Shown here piece after piece: positions 30,231-39,506 of a stretch of DNA of 64,000 nucleotides. Source of the stretch: an uncultured SAR116 cluster alpha proteobacterium. Its GTDB lineage: Bacteria; Pseudomonadota; Alphaproteobacteria; Puniceispirillales; Marisalimonadaceae. The notes under the pieces are model-generated. The model made no database searches and had not been told where the DNA came from. It saw only the letters and a program-made list of their open reading frames with translations. The stretch's first letter is position 1. Each line of letters begins with the position of its first letter. The stretch lies in contig CACBVW010000003.1 in assembly GCA_902542765.1 (NCBI GenBank), forward strand, positions 1 to 64,000, given 5' to 3'. The translations under genes were made by a program, and so were the position numbers.

Positions 30231-30262
30231 TTTTACTGTGTCAAATCTGTGTCAAAACTGAG
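30231..30262 (+). repeat. Arm-type direct repeat, copy 3
   Basis: TTTTACTGTGTCAAATCTGT continuing GTCAAAACTGAG, ten bases upstream of the integrase start codon. The paired TGTGTCAA units match copies 1 and 2. Together with copy 1 it would flank the att core in the circular form, the usual arrangement of arm sites. Confidence 0.65.
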
Positions 30263-30323
30263 TAATCTCTGGGGTGTGTTTGGTTTCTATTCTTTTAAAT
30301 AATTGATATTAAAAGAAAGAATG

Positions 30324-30400
30324 TGGTGCGCTCGAGAGGATTCGAACCCCTGACCCCTAGATTCGTAGTCTAGTGCTCTATCCAGCTGAGCTACGAGCGC
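30324..30400 (-). tRNA. tRNA-Arg (anticodon ACG), CCA encoded
   Basis: The minus strand reads GCGCTCG (acceptor), GCTC-AGCTGGAT-AGAGC (D arm), ACTAGACTACGAATCTAG-type anticodon arm with loop CTACGAA, CAGGGGTTCGAATCCTCT (T arm), CGAGCGC, A, CCA. All stems pair. ACG is normally edited to ICG by TadA and reads CGU/CGC/CGA. The gene is the attachment site of the adjacent island; its 3' end faces the integrase. Confidence 0.95.
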
Positions 30401-30519
30401 ACTTTATGAAATGTTTATAATAGTTATCTACATAAATAGTTATAATCAAGTAAGAAAATAAATATTATTTTTGTTAATTTTAGTGTAGAAAATATTAACT
30501 TTACATTTATATATAATAC

Positions 30520-31011
30520 ATGAGTAACACAAATACATATGACAAATCTTTTCCAGTGTCTTGGGAAGAAATTCACAGAAATAGTAAAGCTTTGGCTTGG
30601 CGTTTATCGGAACTGAAGCCTTATAGAGGAATAATTGCTGTTACAAGAGGAGGGCTGGTACCTGCGGCCATAGTAGCTAGAGAACTAGATATCAGATTAA
30701 TCGATACTTTTTGTGTTTTATCTTATAATCAAAAAACTAAGGGTGAAATAAAAGTTTTAAAAGAATCTAATGTTGCAAATAATGGCGAAGGTTGGCTAAT
30801 TGTTGATGATCTTGTTGATACTGGTGAAACTATTAAAGCTATAAGATCCAGTTTACCTAATGCGCATTATGCAACAGTATATGCTAAGCCAAGTGGTAGG
30901 GAACAAGTCGATACATTCATAACAGAAGTTTCTCAAGATACATGGATATATTTTCCTTGGGATATGGAAATGAAGCCAGCCCCTACAATTTCTGAACGTA
31001 CACAAAAATAA
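30520..31011 (+). CDS. gpt: Xanthine-guanine phosphoribosyltransferase
   Basis: A 163-residue type I phosphoribosyltransferase that salvages guanine and xanthine (and hypoxanthine weakly) with PRPP. It matches Gpt in length and order: [40 protein letters not shown] (about 38-57), and the PRPP-binding loop [18 protein letters not shown] (about 91-108). C-terminal YFPWDME supplies the base-binding Trp region. It is cytosolic or membrane-associated. It is the first core gene right of the island and precedes rpmH. Confidence 0.93.
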   Translation: MSNTNTYDKSFPVSWEEIHRNSKALAWRLSELKPYRGIIAVTRGGLVPAAIVARELDIRLIDTFCVLSYNQKTKGEIKVLKESNVANNGEGWLIVDDLVDTGETIKAIRSSLPNAHYATVYAKPSGREQVDTFITEVSQDTWIYFPWDMEMKPAPTISERTQK

Positions 31012-31016
31012 TCATA

Positions 31017-31045
31017 TTGACTAACTGATACAAAGCGTCTAAAAC
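31017..31045 (+). promoter_or_regulatory. Predicted sigma70-type promoter for rpmH-rnpA
   Basis: TTGACT, a 17-base spacer and TAAAAC, ending 42 bases before the rpmH start codon. Fit to the consensus is 5/6 for -35 and 4/6 for -10. The rpmH operon normally has its own strong promoter, which supports the call. Confidence 0.4.
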
Positions 31046-31087
31046 ACCCTAAATAATTTGAGAGGCTGTATTTAATACGGGAAAACA

Positions 31088-31222
31088 ATGAAGCGTACAT
31101 TTCAACCTAGTAATTTAGTAAGAAAAAGAAGACATGGATATAGATCCAGGATGTCTACTGTTGGTGGAAGAAATGTAATTCGTAGTAGAAGAGCAAAAGG
31201 AAGAAAAAAGCTCTCAGCTTAA
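31088..31222 (+). CDS. rpmH: 50S ribosomal protein L34
   Basis: A 44-residue basic protein: [20 protein letters not shown], then [20 protein letters not shown] and KLSA. This is the full, invariant L34 sequence pattern. The gene is directly upstream of rnpA, as in nearly all bacteria, and heads the rpmH-rnpA-yidD-yidC block. Confidence 0.97.
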   Translation: MKRTFQPSNLVRKRRHGYRSRMSTVGGRNVIRSRRAKGRKKLSA

Positions 31223-31279
31223 ATTTTTTAATTATTTCTATATCTTGTTTGTTAAGTAAATAGCTTATGAGATGGTAAA

Positions 31280-31621
31280 ATGAAACTTGTTACTTTAAAG
31301 AAGAGAAGAGATTTTGTTTTATCAAATAAGCATGGGCAAAAAACTCATAATAAAAATTTCATTTTACAAGAGTATTGTAACCCTAATATATCAGATCAAG
31401 GACTGATGTTTGGTTTCACAGCAACTAAAAGAATTGGTAATGCTGTAAAAAGAAATAGGGCAAAAAGGAGAATGAGGGCATTAATCTCAAGTTTATTAAA
31501 AGAAGATAATATTATGTTTAAAGAAAAATATAGTTATGTTTTAATAGCAAAACAGTCAATTTTAAAGGCTTCCTTTTTTGAGATGCATAATCAATTGAAA
31601 CAATGTTTGAGTAAATTATGA
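31280..31621 (+). CDS. rnpA: Ribonuclease P protein component
   Basis: The protein subunit of RNase P, which with its catalytic RNA trims tRNA 5' leaders. It has 113 residues with LKKRRDFVLSNKHGQ at the start, FGFTATKRIGNAVKRNRAKR (RNR motif, about 48-67) and YVLIAKQSI near the end. Basic residues in the RNR helix contact the RNA. It overlaps yidD by four bases. Confidence 0.95.
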   Translation: MKLVTLKKRRDFVLSNKHGQKTHNKNFILQEYCNPNISDQGLMFGFTATKRIGNAVKRNRAKRRMRALISSLLKEDNIMFKEKYSYVLIAKQSILKASFFEMHNQLKQCLSKL

Positions 31622-31842
31622 TAAAAAGATTTTTAACATCTTCCTCAATTACTTTAATTGATGCTTACAAGTATATTATTTCACCTTTGTTAGGAAATAA
31701 TTGTAGATACTTACCCACTTGTTCTGAATACACAAAAGATTCGATAATTAAGTTTGGCTTAAAAAAGGGGATTTGGTTAGGTTTTAAAAGAATTATTAAA
31801 TGTCATCCATGGGGGAAAAGTGGACATGATCCCATAAAATGA
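31618..31842 (+). CDS. yidD: Membrane protein insertion efficiency factor YidD
   Basis: A 74-residue YidD: YKYIISPLLGNNCRYLPTCS followed by EYTKDSIIKFG and GIWLGFKRIIKCHPWGKSGHDPI. The three conserved Cys, YxPTCS and CHPW.G.GGHDP-like motif are intact (Gly replaced by Ser in one position). It sits at the inner face of the membrane and helps YidC-dependent insertion. It overlaps rnpA by four bases. Confidence 0.95.
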   Translation: MIKRFLTSSSITLIDAYKYIISPLLGNNCRYLPTCSEYTKDSIIKFGLKKGIWLGFKRIIKCHPWGKSGHDPIK

Positions 31843-31940
31843 ATTATTTAATTCATTTCTTTTAATAAAAAGTACTTTAGGTTAAACAAATATAAAAAAT
31901 AAGATATGTAATTCTATTAGATATAAATTGAGCGAGAAAA

Positions 31941-33665
31941 ATGAACCCAGAAACAAGAAATTTAGTTGCAGCAATTTGCTTATCTATGGCTGTGCTTATA
32001 GGCTATCAAATATTATTTGTAGATACCAAAAAAGATTTATATCAACAAGAAAAAATCGCTAAAGAAAATAATGACACCTCAAACATTCCTTTGCCTGAAA
32101 ATGTAGGTAATGGAATTATTACATCAGATAATACTGAGCCAACCGAACAAAATAAAACAGTTCCAAGAATTTCAATGGAAAGTCAAGAGGTATCTGGGTC
32201 CATATCACTAAGGGGTGCCAGAATAGATGATATTACTTTAACTCAGTATCGAGAATCACTCGAGCCTGAGAGCGATATGATTAAATTATTATTAAAGTCT
32301 AATGGTAGGACACCATATTTTATTGAATTTGGATGGAGTAGCCCTGATGGGATAAAAGTACCAAATGGTAAAACATTATGGCAGTCATCAAGTAATATTT
32401 TAACTCCTGAAAAAACTGTCACTTTAAAGTGGGATAATGGTGAAGGAATTACTTTTTATCAAGACATAAGTATTGACGATACTTTTATGATCACTGTTAA
32501 CCAGAGAGTAGAAAATAGTTCTGCTAAGTCAGTTATTTTATATCCATATGGTTTAATTAGAAGAGCTGGTGAACCAGAAACAATTGATTTTTTTGTATTG
32601 CATGAGGGTCCACTCGGAGTTTTTGATAGAACATTGTCTGAACAAAGTTATGGTGATTTAACAGAGGCTGGCAAAAAGGGTATTAATATCAAGCCAGAAG
32701 AATCAGGGGGTTGGATTGGACTGACTGACAAATATTGGATGACAGCTCTATTACCTGATCAAAACCAGAAATACAATTTTACTTTTAGAAAATTAAGTTC
32801 AAATGGTGGGCAATATCAAACTGATTTTTTAGGAAATGCTGTAACTATTTCTGCAAACTCTAAAGGTGAGTTTTTATCAAGGACGTTTGCAGGAGCAAAA
32901 AGATTGGCATTGTTTGACGAATATGAACAAAAATTTAATATTCAACATTTTGATTTAGCCATTGATTTTGGTTGGTTTTATTTTTTAACGAAACCTTTCT
33001 TTTATGCTTTATCTTGGGCAAATGATTATTTAGGTAATTTTGGATTAGCAATTTTAGCTATAACAGTAATTGTTAAATTATTATTTTTTCCATTAGCAAA
33101 TAAATCATACAAGAGCATGGCTAAAATGAGAGTGTTAACACCTCAGATTCAAAAATTGAGAGAAAGGGTTGGTGAGGATCGACAAAAATTAAACCAAGAA
33201 ATGATGAATCTTTATAAAAAAGAAAAAGTGAATCCTGCGGCAGGATGTTTGCCAATTTTAGTTCAGATTCCTGTCTTCTTTGCTCTATATAAGGTTTTAT
33301 TCGTTTCAATTGAAATGAGGCAAACACCTTTTTTTGGGTGGATTAAGGATTTATCTGTTCAAGATCCAACAAGTATTTTTAATCTATTTGGTTTGCTTCC
33401 TTATAGCACATCATTTTTACCAGACTTTTTAAATATTGGTATTTGGCCGTTGTTAATGGGTGTGACTATGTTTTTACAGCAAAGACTAAACCCAACTCCA
33501 CCGGACCCTATACAGGCAAAAATATTTGCGTGGATGCCAGTTGCATTTACATTTTTATTAGCCACCTTCCCTGCTGGTTTAGTTATATATTGGACATGGA
33601 ATAATCTGCTTTCAATATGTCAGCAATGGGTAATTATGAATAAGATGAATAAAGAGTCAAAATAA
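31941..33665 (+). CDS. yidC: Membrane protein insertase YidC
   Basis: A 574-residue insertase, full length for Gram-negative bacteria. An N-terminal helix (about 7-25), a large periplasmic beta-supersandwich domain (about 60-340), then five C-terminal helices (about 350-565). The core has FPLANKSYKSMAKMRVLTPQ, NPAAGCLPILVQIPVFFALY and the closing FPAGLVIYWTWNNLLSICQQ. The conserved Arg in the groove is likely that of KMRVL. It works with SecYEG or alone to insert and fold inner-membrane proteins. It lies 98 bases after yidD. Confidence 0.97.
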   Translation: MNPETRNLVAAICLSMAVLIGYQILFVDTKKDLYQQEKIAKENNDTSNIPLPENVGNGIITSDNTEPTEQNKTVPRISMESQEVSGSISLRGARIDDITLTQYRESLEPESDMIKLLLKSNGRTPYFIEFGWSSPDGIKVPNGKTLWQSSSNILTPEKTVTLKWDNGEGITFYQDISIDDTFMITVNQRVENSSAKSVILYPYGLIRRAGEPETIDFFVLHEGPLGVFDRTLSEQSYGDLTEAGKKGINIKPEESGGWIGLTDKYWMTALLPDQNQKYNFTFRKLSSNGGQYQTDFLGNAVTISANSKGEFLSRTFAGAKRLALFDEYEQKFNIQHFDLAIDFGWFYFLTKPFFYALSWANDYLGNFGLAILAITVIVKLLFFPLANKSYKSMAKMRVLTPQIQKLRERVGEDRQKLNQEMMNLYKKEKVNPAAGCLPILVQIPVFFALYKVLFVSIEMRQTPFFGWIKDLSVQDPTSIFNLFGLLPYSTSFLPDFLNIGIWPLLMGVTMFLQQRLNPTPPDPIQAKIFAWMPVAFTFLLATFPAGLVIYWTWNNLLSICQQWVIMNKMNKESK

Positions 33666-33678
33666 GTAGGTTGAATTC

Positions 33679-34314
33679 TTGTTATATGATGATCTTGAAA
33701 TTGAAAAAGCTAGAAAAATATTTTCAGGGGAATGTAAATTCATAGCTGCAGCTCTTGATATAAATGTTATACCTCCCCAAGAAGGTAATGAGGTAGCATT
33801 TGCAGGAAGATCTAATGTTGGTAAAAGTTCACTTGTTAATGCCCTTACAAATAGAAAAACCTTAGCTAGAACTAGTCAAACACCAGGAAGAACTAGGCAA
33901 TTGATATTTTTTGACCTTTTCTATCAAAGTAATAGACTTAGATTAGTTGATCTACCTGGTTATGGTTATGCAAAAGCACCAAAAAAAGATATAAAATCAT
34001 GGACGTCTCTCACTTTAAAGTATTTAAAAGGTAGACCAACACTAAGAACTGTATGTCTGTTAATTGATAGTAGGCGAGGTATTGGAGATTTAGATAAAAC
34101 TATAATGAAGGAACTTGATACAGCAGCAGTAAGTTGGGTTTTAGTTCTTACAAAAATTGATAAATTGAGTGAAGAAGAAATAATAAAGGTGAAAGAAAAT
34201 TCAAATAAAATTATTTCTAAATATACAGCTGCTTTTCCAGAAATAATGGTTACTTCAAGTCTCAAAAATAATGGTATTGAAAATTTAAGAACTTATTTAG
34301 CAAGCTTTTCATAA
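33679..34314 (+). CDS. engB: Ribosome biogenesis GTP-binding protein YihA/YsxC (EngB)
   Basis: A GTPase required for late assembly of the large ribosomal subunit. 211 residues; G1 GRSNVGKSSLVNAL (about 43-56), G2 TPGRTRQL, G3 DLPGYGYAKAPK (about 92-103), G4 TKIDK (about 155). It starts at TTG 33679, 13 bases after the yidC stop; no closer ATG is in frame. The downstream argB gene follows after 74 bases. Confidence 0.95.
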   Translation: MLYDDLEIEKARKIFSGECKFIAAALDINVIPPQEGNEVAFAGRSNVGKSSLVNALTNRKTLARTSQTPGRTRQLIFFDLFYQSNRLRLVDLPGYGYAKAPKKDIKSWTSLTLKYLKGRPTLRTVCLLIDSRRGIGDLDKTIMKELDTAAVSWVLVLTKIDKLSEEEIIKVKENSNKIISKYTAAFPEIMVTSSLKNNGIENLRTYLASFS

Positions 34315-34388
34315 AAAAAGATAAAATAATAATTAAATTCAAAAATATATGATAATAATATTGATATAAATTTTAAACGGTTAAAGCA

Positions 34389-35303
34389 TTGAAAAAAAAT
34401 AAAGATCAAATTCAATCTGAATGGCTGAAAAAAGCTGATTTACTTACAGAAACTTTACCTTTTATGAAACGTTATGCAAATAAGGTTATTGTTGTAAAGT
34501 TTGGTGGAAATGCAATGGGTAAAAAGGAATACGTAAACAGCTTTGCAAAAGATATTGTTTTATTACAACAAGTAGGGATGCTTCCAGTTGTGGTACATGG
34601 AGGTGGTCCACAAATAGGTGAAATGTTATCTAAGCTTCAAATAAAAACTGAATTTATAAATGGACTTCGAATAACGGATGAAGCAACAATTGATGTTGTT
34701 GAAATGGTTCTTAGTGGAGTAACTAATAAAGCAATAGTTTCATCGATTGCTAATTCAGGTGCAAAATCAGTTGGTATTTCTGGTAAAGATGGAAATTTAA
34801 TAACTGCTAAAAGACTAATTAAAGTTGATGACAATTCTGACTCTAATGTAGAAAAAGCAATTGATCTTGGATATGTAGGTGAACCAGAAAAAATTGATCC
34901 TCAAGTTATTCATGCTTTAATTAATGAAAAAATGATACCTGTAATTGCGCCTGTTGGGATTGGAACCGATGGCTTAACATATAATATAAATGCTGATACG
35001 GCAGCAGGTTCTATTTCAGCTGCAATGAAAGCTTCTAGAATGATAATGTTAACTGATGTTGCTGGAGTTCTTGACCAAAACGGTAAATTGATACCAGAAT
35101 TAACAATTTCAGAAGCTCAAAAATTAATTAAAAATAAAATTGTTGTCGGGGGTATGATCCCAAAAATTAAAACATGCATTGATGCAGTGTTAGGTGGTGC
35201 AGAGGCATCTGTAATTATGGATGGAAGAATGCCTCATTCTTTATTGTTAGAGCTTTTTACAGAACATGGTGTAGGAACTATCATTAGAAAAGGTACTAAT
35301 TAG
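34389..35303 (+). CDS. argB: Acetylglutamate kinase
   Basis: Second enzyme of arginine synthesis: phosphorylates N-acetyl-L-glutamate with ATP. 304 residues; the N-terminal ~30-residue helix before KVIVVKFGGNAMG (about 32-44) is typical of the arginine-sensitive hexameric enzymes. Further motifs are VVHGGGPQIGEML (about 64-76), NINADTAAGSISAAMKA (about 199-215) and LTDVAGVLD. The start is TTG 34389. Feedback inhibition by arginine is inferred from the N-terminal helix. Confidence 0.95.
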   Translation: MKKNKDQIQSEWLKKADLLTETLPFMKRYANKVIVVKFGGNAMGKKEYVNSFAKDIVLLQQVGMLPVVVHGGGPQIGEMLSKLQIKTEFINGLRITDEATIDVVEMVLSGVTNKAIVSSIANSGAKSVGISGKDGNLITAKRLIKVDDNSDSNVEKAIDLGYVGEPEKIDPQVIHALINEKMIPVIAPVGIGTDGLTYNINADTAAGSISAAMKASRMIMLTDVAGVLDQNGKLIPELTISEAQKLIKNKIVVGGMIPKIKTCIDAVLGGAEASVIMDGRMPHSLLLELFTEHGVGTIIRKGTN

Positions 35304-35314
35304 TTTTTATTTTT

Positions 35315-36025
35315 ATGAAATTATTTTTGAATAATAAAGATACCATAGACTTTAATGAGCAATATGATCATTGGATTTTTGACTTAGATAATACAATTTA
35401 TGATTTTAATTTAGGTTTGTTTACTAGAGTCTCTTCAAGAATGACAGAGTACATTAAAGATTTTTTTGATCTAAATGAGGTTGACGCTCTCACACTTCAA
35501 AGAAATATGTATAAAAAATATGGTCTAACCTTAAGAGGTTTAATGATCGAAAAAAAAATTGACCCAGAGCCATTTCTTAAATTTGTACATGATGTAGATT
35601 TTAGTGAATTAGATGAGGATATTACACTTAAAACATTACTAGGTAAAATTAAAGGCAAGAAATCAATTTACACTAATGCAACATTTCAACATGCAAAAAA
35701 TATATTAAAATCAATGGGAATATTTGAAGAATTTGAGATTATTTTTGACATTAAAGATGCAAATTATATAGCCAAACCAGATCCTAACTCTTATCTTATG
35801 ATGAAAAAAAAACTTGGTCTTAATGATAGTAATATTTCTAAAAGTATTTTTTTCGAAGATACAGCTAAAAACTTAAAGCCTGCTAGTGAATTAGGAATGA
35901 GTACTGCATGGATTGAAAATGATTTTAACAGAAAAGAAGCTAATACTTTAAGAGAATATATTAATTTCACTGGATCAGACTTAAAATCTATTTTAAGTAA
36001 TATGTTAAAATTTGAAAAAAGGTAA
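35315..36025 (+). CDS. HAD-family pyrimidine 5'-nucleotidase
   Basis: A HAD superfamily hydrolase of the SDT1/YjjG-type pyrimidine nucleotidase group, 236 residues. Motif I is [15 protein letters not shown] (about 22-36) with the nucleophile Asp; motif II is [12 protein letters not shown]; motif III Lys in AKPDPNSY; motif [24 protein letters not shown]. In alphaproteobacteria a gene of this type often lies between argB/engB and dapD, as here. Likely removes phosphate from UMP/CMP or sugar phosphates. Confidence 0.88.
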   Translation: MKLFLNNKDTIDFNEQYDHWIFDLDNTIYDFNLGLFTRVSSRMTEYIKDFFDLNEVDALTLQRNMYKKYGLTLRGLMIEKKIDPEPFLKFVHDVDFSELDEDITLKTLLGKIKGKKSIYTNATFQHAKNILKSMGIFEEFEIIFDIKDANYIAKPDPNSYLMMKKKLGLNDSNISKSIFFEDTAKNLKPASELGMSTAWIENDFNRKEANTLREYINFTGSDLKSILSNMLKFEKR

Positions 36026-36054
36026 TTTGTTTTAATTTAATTGAAGGGATCATC

Positions 36055-36915
36055 ATGGATATAGAGAATATGAAGTCAGTTATAGAAAGAGTTTTCGATA
36101 ATAATGAAGATATTAATCCAAATACTACTGGTGAAATTAGAGACTCTATTGAAACTGCTTTAGATTACCTAGATAATGGTAAATTAAGAGTAGCTGAGCC
36201 GTTGGGAAATAGTAAATGGCAAGTAAATCAATGGCTTAAAAAAGCTGTTTTATTATCTTTTAAGATAAATGATATGGACGTAATTTCCGGAGGACCAAAA
36301 AGTCAAAACACTGGTCCAGCTAATTGGTGGGACAAAATTCCCTCTAAATTTTCAGGATGGAGTAAAGAAGAGTTTAAAAAAGCTGGTTTTAGAGCAGTCC
36401 CTGGAAGTGTGGTAAGACATTCTGCTTATATTGCACCTAGTGTTGTATTAATGCCTTCATTTGTAAATATTGGTGCTTATGTTGATAGTGGGAGTATGAT
36501 TGATACTTGGGCAACTGTCGGATCATGCGCACAAATAGGTAAAAATGTTCATATTTCGGGTGGTGCAGGTATTGGGGGTGTTTTAGAACCTGTTCAAGCA
36601 GGACCAGTCATCATTGAAGATAATTGTTTTATTGGAGCGAGATCTGAAGTAGCAGAAGGTGTTATTATCGAAACAGGAGCGGTTTTATCAATGGGAGTGT
36701 TTATTGGGGCATCTACAAAAGTTATTGATAGAAATACTGGAGAAATATACGTTGGAAGGGTGCCTGCATATTCTGTGGTAGTTCCAGGTTCTCTTCCTGG
36801 TAAACCGTTAACTAATGGCTCCCAAGGACCAAGCTTATATTGTGCCGTAATTGTTAAAAAAGTTGATGCTCAGACACGTTCAAAGACATCTGTAAATGAA
36901 CTTTTAAGAGATTGA
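36055..36915 (+). CDS. dapD: 2,3,4,5-tetrahydropyridine-2,6-dicarboxylate N-succinyltransferase
   Basis: Transfers succinyl from succinyl-CoA to tetrahydrodipicolinate in the succinylase branch of lysine/diaminopimelate synthesis. 286 residues, with an N-terminal helical part (1-95), [20 protein letters not shown] leading into the left-handed parallel beta-helix (hexapeptide repeats about 115-230, [20 protein letters not shown]) and the C-terminal CoA-binding part ([20 protein letters not shown]). It has a good ribosome-binding site (GAAGGGA) and is followed 12 bases later by dapE. Confidence 0.97.
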   Translation: MDIENMKSVIERVFDNNEDINPNTTGEIRDSIETALDYLDNGKLRVAEPLGNSKWQVNQWLKKAVLLSFKINDMDVISGGPKSQNTGPANWWDKIPSKFSGWSKEEFKKAGFRAVPGSVVRHSAYIAPSVVLMPSFVNIGAYVDSGSMIDTWATVGSCAQIGKNVHISGGAGIGGVLEPVQAGPVIIEDNCFIGARSEVAEGVIIETGAVLSMGVFIGASTKVIDRNTGEIYVGRVPAYSVVVPGSLPGKPLTNGSQGPSLYCAVIVKKVDAQTRSKTSVNELLRD

Positions 36916-36927
36916 TTAAGGCCTTTT

Positions 36928-38094
36928 ATGTCTAATGTTTTAAACCCAGTAGAGTTAACTTCAGCTCTAATTAAATGTAGAAGTATAACTCCAAACTCTG
37001 CAGGTTCTATAGATTTAATTATTTCATATTTAGAACCTATGGGATTTACTTGCACAAAAATCGATTTTGGACAAGGCGATGAAAAGGTTGAAAACTTATA
37101 TGCAAGATTTGGTTCATTAGAACCAAATATTTGCTTTGCAGGTCATGTGGATGTTGTTCCTAGTGGTGATGAACAAAGTTGGTCCATAGATCCTTTTGGT
37201 GGGGAAATTAAAAAAGGAAAAATATGGGGAAGAGGTGCTGCAGATATGAAATCTGGGATAGCGGCCTTTATAGCGGCTGTGTCAGAGTTTATGGAAATAA
37301 ACAAGAATCTAAAAGATTATGGTAGTATCTCCTTTATAATTACAAGTGATGAAGAAGGAAAGGCCATAAACGGCACAAAAAAGGTAGTTGAATGGCTTAT
37401 AAACAAGTCAGAAAAAATTTCTGGTTGTCTTGTTGGTGAACCAACTAATGTAAACCAAATGGGTGATACAATTAAAATTGGTAGAAGAGGAAGTTTTACT
37501 GGCTCTTTAATTGTGAGAGGTATTCAAGGTCATGTTGGCTATCCTGATTTAGCAGAAAATCCAATAAACTCACTTTTAAAAATGCTAGAGCCTTTTACAA
37601 AAATATATTTAGATAAAGGAACTAATGAATTTCAACCTAGTTCTGTAATGATTACTACAATTGATGTGAATAATGATGCAAGTAATGTTATTCCTGGGGA
37701 GGCAAAGGCAAAATTTAACATAAGATTTAATACCTTACATTCTGTTGGTTCGCTAAAATCCATGCTAAAAAACCAGTTTGATGCTATTACTACAAACTAT
37801 GAGTTTGATTATTTTTGTAATGCTGAACCTTTCCTTACAAGTGATGAAGAGCTTAAATCAACTCTTCAAAATGCAATCAAAAAAGTTGTAAATGTTTATC
37901 CCGAAAAATCTACAACAGGCGGCACTTCAGATGCAAGGTTCATAACAAAAATATGTCCTGTAATAGAGTTTGGTTTGGTAGGAAAAACAATGCATAAGAT
38001 AGATGAAAATGTTGAAGTTGATGATATTATGAAGTTAACAAGTATTTATAATAAATTCCTCCAAAATTATTTCAGAGTTGAAAAAAATGATTAA
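36928..38094 (+). CDS. dapE: Succinyl-diaminopimelate desuccinylase
   Basis: A di-zinc M20 peptidase-family enzyme that hydrolyses N-succinyl-LL-diaminopimelate. 388 residues. Metal ligands appear in CFAGHVDVVPSGD (His, about 71) and GRGAADMKSGIAAF (Asp), TSDEEGKAINGT (Glu/catalytic base), VGEPTN and the C-terminal GKTMHKIDE (His). GRRGSFTGSLIVRGIQGHVG (about 190-209) is the dimerisation-domain start. It is in an operon with dapD. The following membrane-protein gene overlaps its last codons. Confidence 0.96.
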   Translation: MSNVLNPVELTSALIKCRSITPNSAGSIDLIISYLEPMGFTCTKIDFGQGDEKVENLYARFGSLEPNICFAGHVDVVPSGDEQSWSIDPFGGEIKKGKIWGRGAADMKSGIAAFIAAVSEFMEINKNLKDYGSISFIITSDEEGKAINGTKKVVEWLINKSEKISGCLVGEPTNVNQMGDTIKIGRRGSFTGSLIVRGIQGHVGYPDLAENPINSLLKMLEPFTKIYLDKGTNEFQPSSVMITTIDVNNDASNVIPGEAKAKFNIRFNTLHSVGSLKSMLKNQFDAITTNYEFDYFCNAEPFLTSDEELKSTLQNAIKKVVNVYPEKSTTGGTSDARFITKICPVIEFGLVGKTMHKIDENVEVDDIMKLTSIYNKFLQNYFRVEKND

Positions 38095-38668
38095 ATTTCC
38101 TCCAAATCCTTTTGTAATAAAAGATGGTTTTTTTTCTGCTTTTCAATTCATGTCGAAAAAAGGTAATTCTTCTCAATTATTCAACTTAAATTTAAATGGT
38201 TTTTGGGATAGTTGTTGGATAGTTTTTTTTGTGAATGCAGTTGTATCAACTTTAGCTTCATATGGAATTAAAGCGAATATTGATGGTGATATTCAAAGTG
38301 GAATATTACCTAGATTACTTCTAATTACAATCATAGACATTTGTTTATTCTCAATCTTAGTCAACACAATTTTTGAAAAGATTGGGAAGGGTGATAAGTT
38401 CTACAAATTTATTATACCATTTAATTGGATACAATCTTTTCAGGCAATTTTAATGTTAAGTTTTGCTGTATTAGGTTTGATTTTACCTCCATCAATTTTT
38501 GTGTTTTTTGGTATTATGGTCGTAATTTGGGTTACGTTTTCTTTATGGCGCATTGGAAAAGAAGAAGTTGGTTTGACTGGTTGGGGAGCCACCGGCATGC
38601 TTTTTTTATCAGTTATTATTGAAGCAAGTTTAGGAATGTTTTCACGTTCACTTTCAATGACAATTTGA
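38087..38668 (+). CDS. Hypothetical membrane protein downstream of dapE
   Basis: A 193-residue protein with about five hydrophobic helices (about residues 45-62, 79-98, 112-135, 137-152 and 165-185) and a polar N-terminus. ATG 38087 overlaps the dapE stop by eight bases, and an in-frame TTG at 38078 is the alternative. It belongs to the dap operon by position. I recognise no named family. It converges with truA, with one base between stop codons. Confidence 0.65.
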   Translation: MIKFPPNPFVIKDGFFSAFQFMSKKGNSSQLFNLNLNGFWDSCWIVFFVNAVVSTLASYGIKANIDGDIQSGILPRLLLITIIDICLFSILVNTIFEKIGKGDKFYKFIIPFNWIQSFQAILMLSFAVLGLILPPSIFVFFGIMVVIWVTFSLWRIGKEEVGLTGWGATGMLFLSVIIEASLGMFSRSLSMTI

Positions 38669-38669
38669 T

Positions 38670-39506
38670 TCAATTATACTGACTGCTGTCATAAATTATT
38701 GGCCACTTGTCATCAAGTAAATTACTAGGATATTCTACTTTTTCAAGATATAGACCTTCTGCTGGAGCAGTGGGCCCTGCGAGATTTCTGTCTTTACCTT
38801 CAAGAATGTTTTTTATGTTGTTAGGTTTTAATGTTTCGTCACCCACTTTGTAAATTGTTCCTACAATAATTCTTACCTGACTATGTAAAAAACTTTTTGC
38901 GGATACATTTATTATTATTTCATCACCTACACACGATAGTGATATTTTGTCTAACGTTCTTATGGGAGATTTAGCTTGACAGTTTATAGTTCTAAAACTT
39001 GTAAAATCATGCTTCCCAATTAAGTGTTGAGCTCCTTCTTCCATTAATCGAATATTTAACTTTTTCCTTGAATGCCATACTTTTCCTTTTTCAATACTAG
39101 GTGGTGCGGCACGACATAAAATTCTATACTTATAATGACGTTTTGTTGCGCTGAATCTGGCGTTAAACTCTGGTTCAACGTGTTTACTAGAAACTACTCT
39201 AATATTAGATTTCCTTAAATGCGAGTTGAAAGCAGAGATTATATAAAATGGATGTTTAGTTGTTAATTTATGATTTTTTGGAAGATTTATATGAGCTACT
39301 TGTCCAAGGGCATGAACTCCAGCATCAGTTCTACCAGAACCTTGAATTTCAAATTCTTGATTAAAAATATTCTTAGCAGCTTCTTCTAAACTGCCTTGAA
39401 CAGAAATTCCTTCGTTTTGCTTTTGCCAGCCAACTAAGTTACTGCCATCATACTCAATTAGTAAAGCAAATTTGACAGTCTTATTAATTTCCAAATTTTT
39501 CACCAA
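38670..39506 (-). CDS. truA: tRNA pseudouridine synthase A
   Basis: Makes pseudouridine at positions 38-40 of the tRNA anticodon arm. 278 residues. ALLIEYDGSNLVGWQKQ at the start, then GSGRTDAGVHALGQVAHINL with the catalytic Asp (about residue 61), KRHYKYRILCRAAP, and SFLHSQVRIIVGTI near 220. The start overlaps the end of fmt by 23 bases; an internal start near LLIEYDG cannot be excluded, but would truncate the first strand. Confidence 0.96.
   Translation of the reverse strand: MVKNLEINKTVKFALLIEYDGSNLVGWQKQNEGISVQGSLEEAAKNIFNQEFEIQGSGRTDAGVHALGQVAHINLPKNHKLTTKHPFYIISAFNSHLRKSNIRVVSSKHVEPEFNARFSATKRHYKYRILCRAAPPSIEKGKVWHSRKKLNIRLMEEGAQHLIGKHDFTSFRTINCQAKSPIRTLDKISLSCVGDEIIINVSAKSFLHSQVRIIVGTIYKVGDETLKPNNIKNILEGKDRNLAGPTAPAEGLYLEKVEYPSNLLDDKWPIIYDSSQYN

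Larger units (their letters stand above)
20876..30400. mobile_element. tRNA-Arg-integrated genomic island
   Basis: Left boundary: a diverged copy of the 3' part of tRNA-Arg (20876-20941). Right boundary: the intact tRNA-Arg(ACG) gene (30324-30400), with a tyrosine integrase gene directly inside. The 3' end of the intact tRNA faces the island, and the displaced fragment lies at the far end in the same orientation, exactly as expected for integration into a tRNA 3' end. Short direct repeats with paired TGTGTCAA units lie inside both ends (20991, 30231), plus one internal copy (23775). Cargo is small accessory genes on both strands. Divergence of the left copy suggests an old insertion. Confidence 0.8.
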
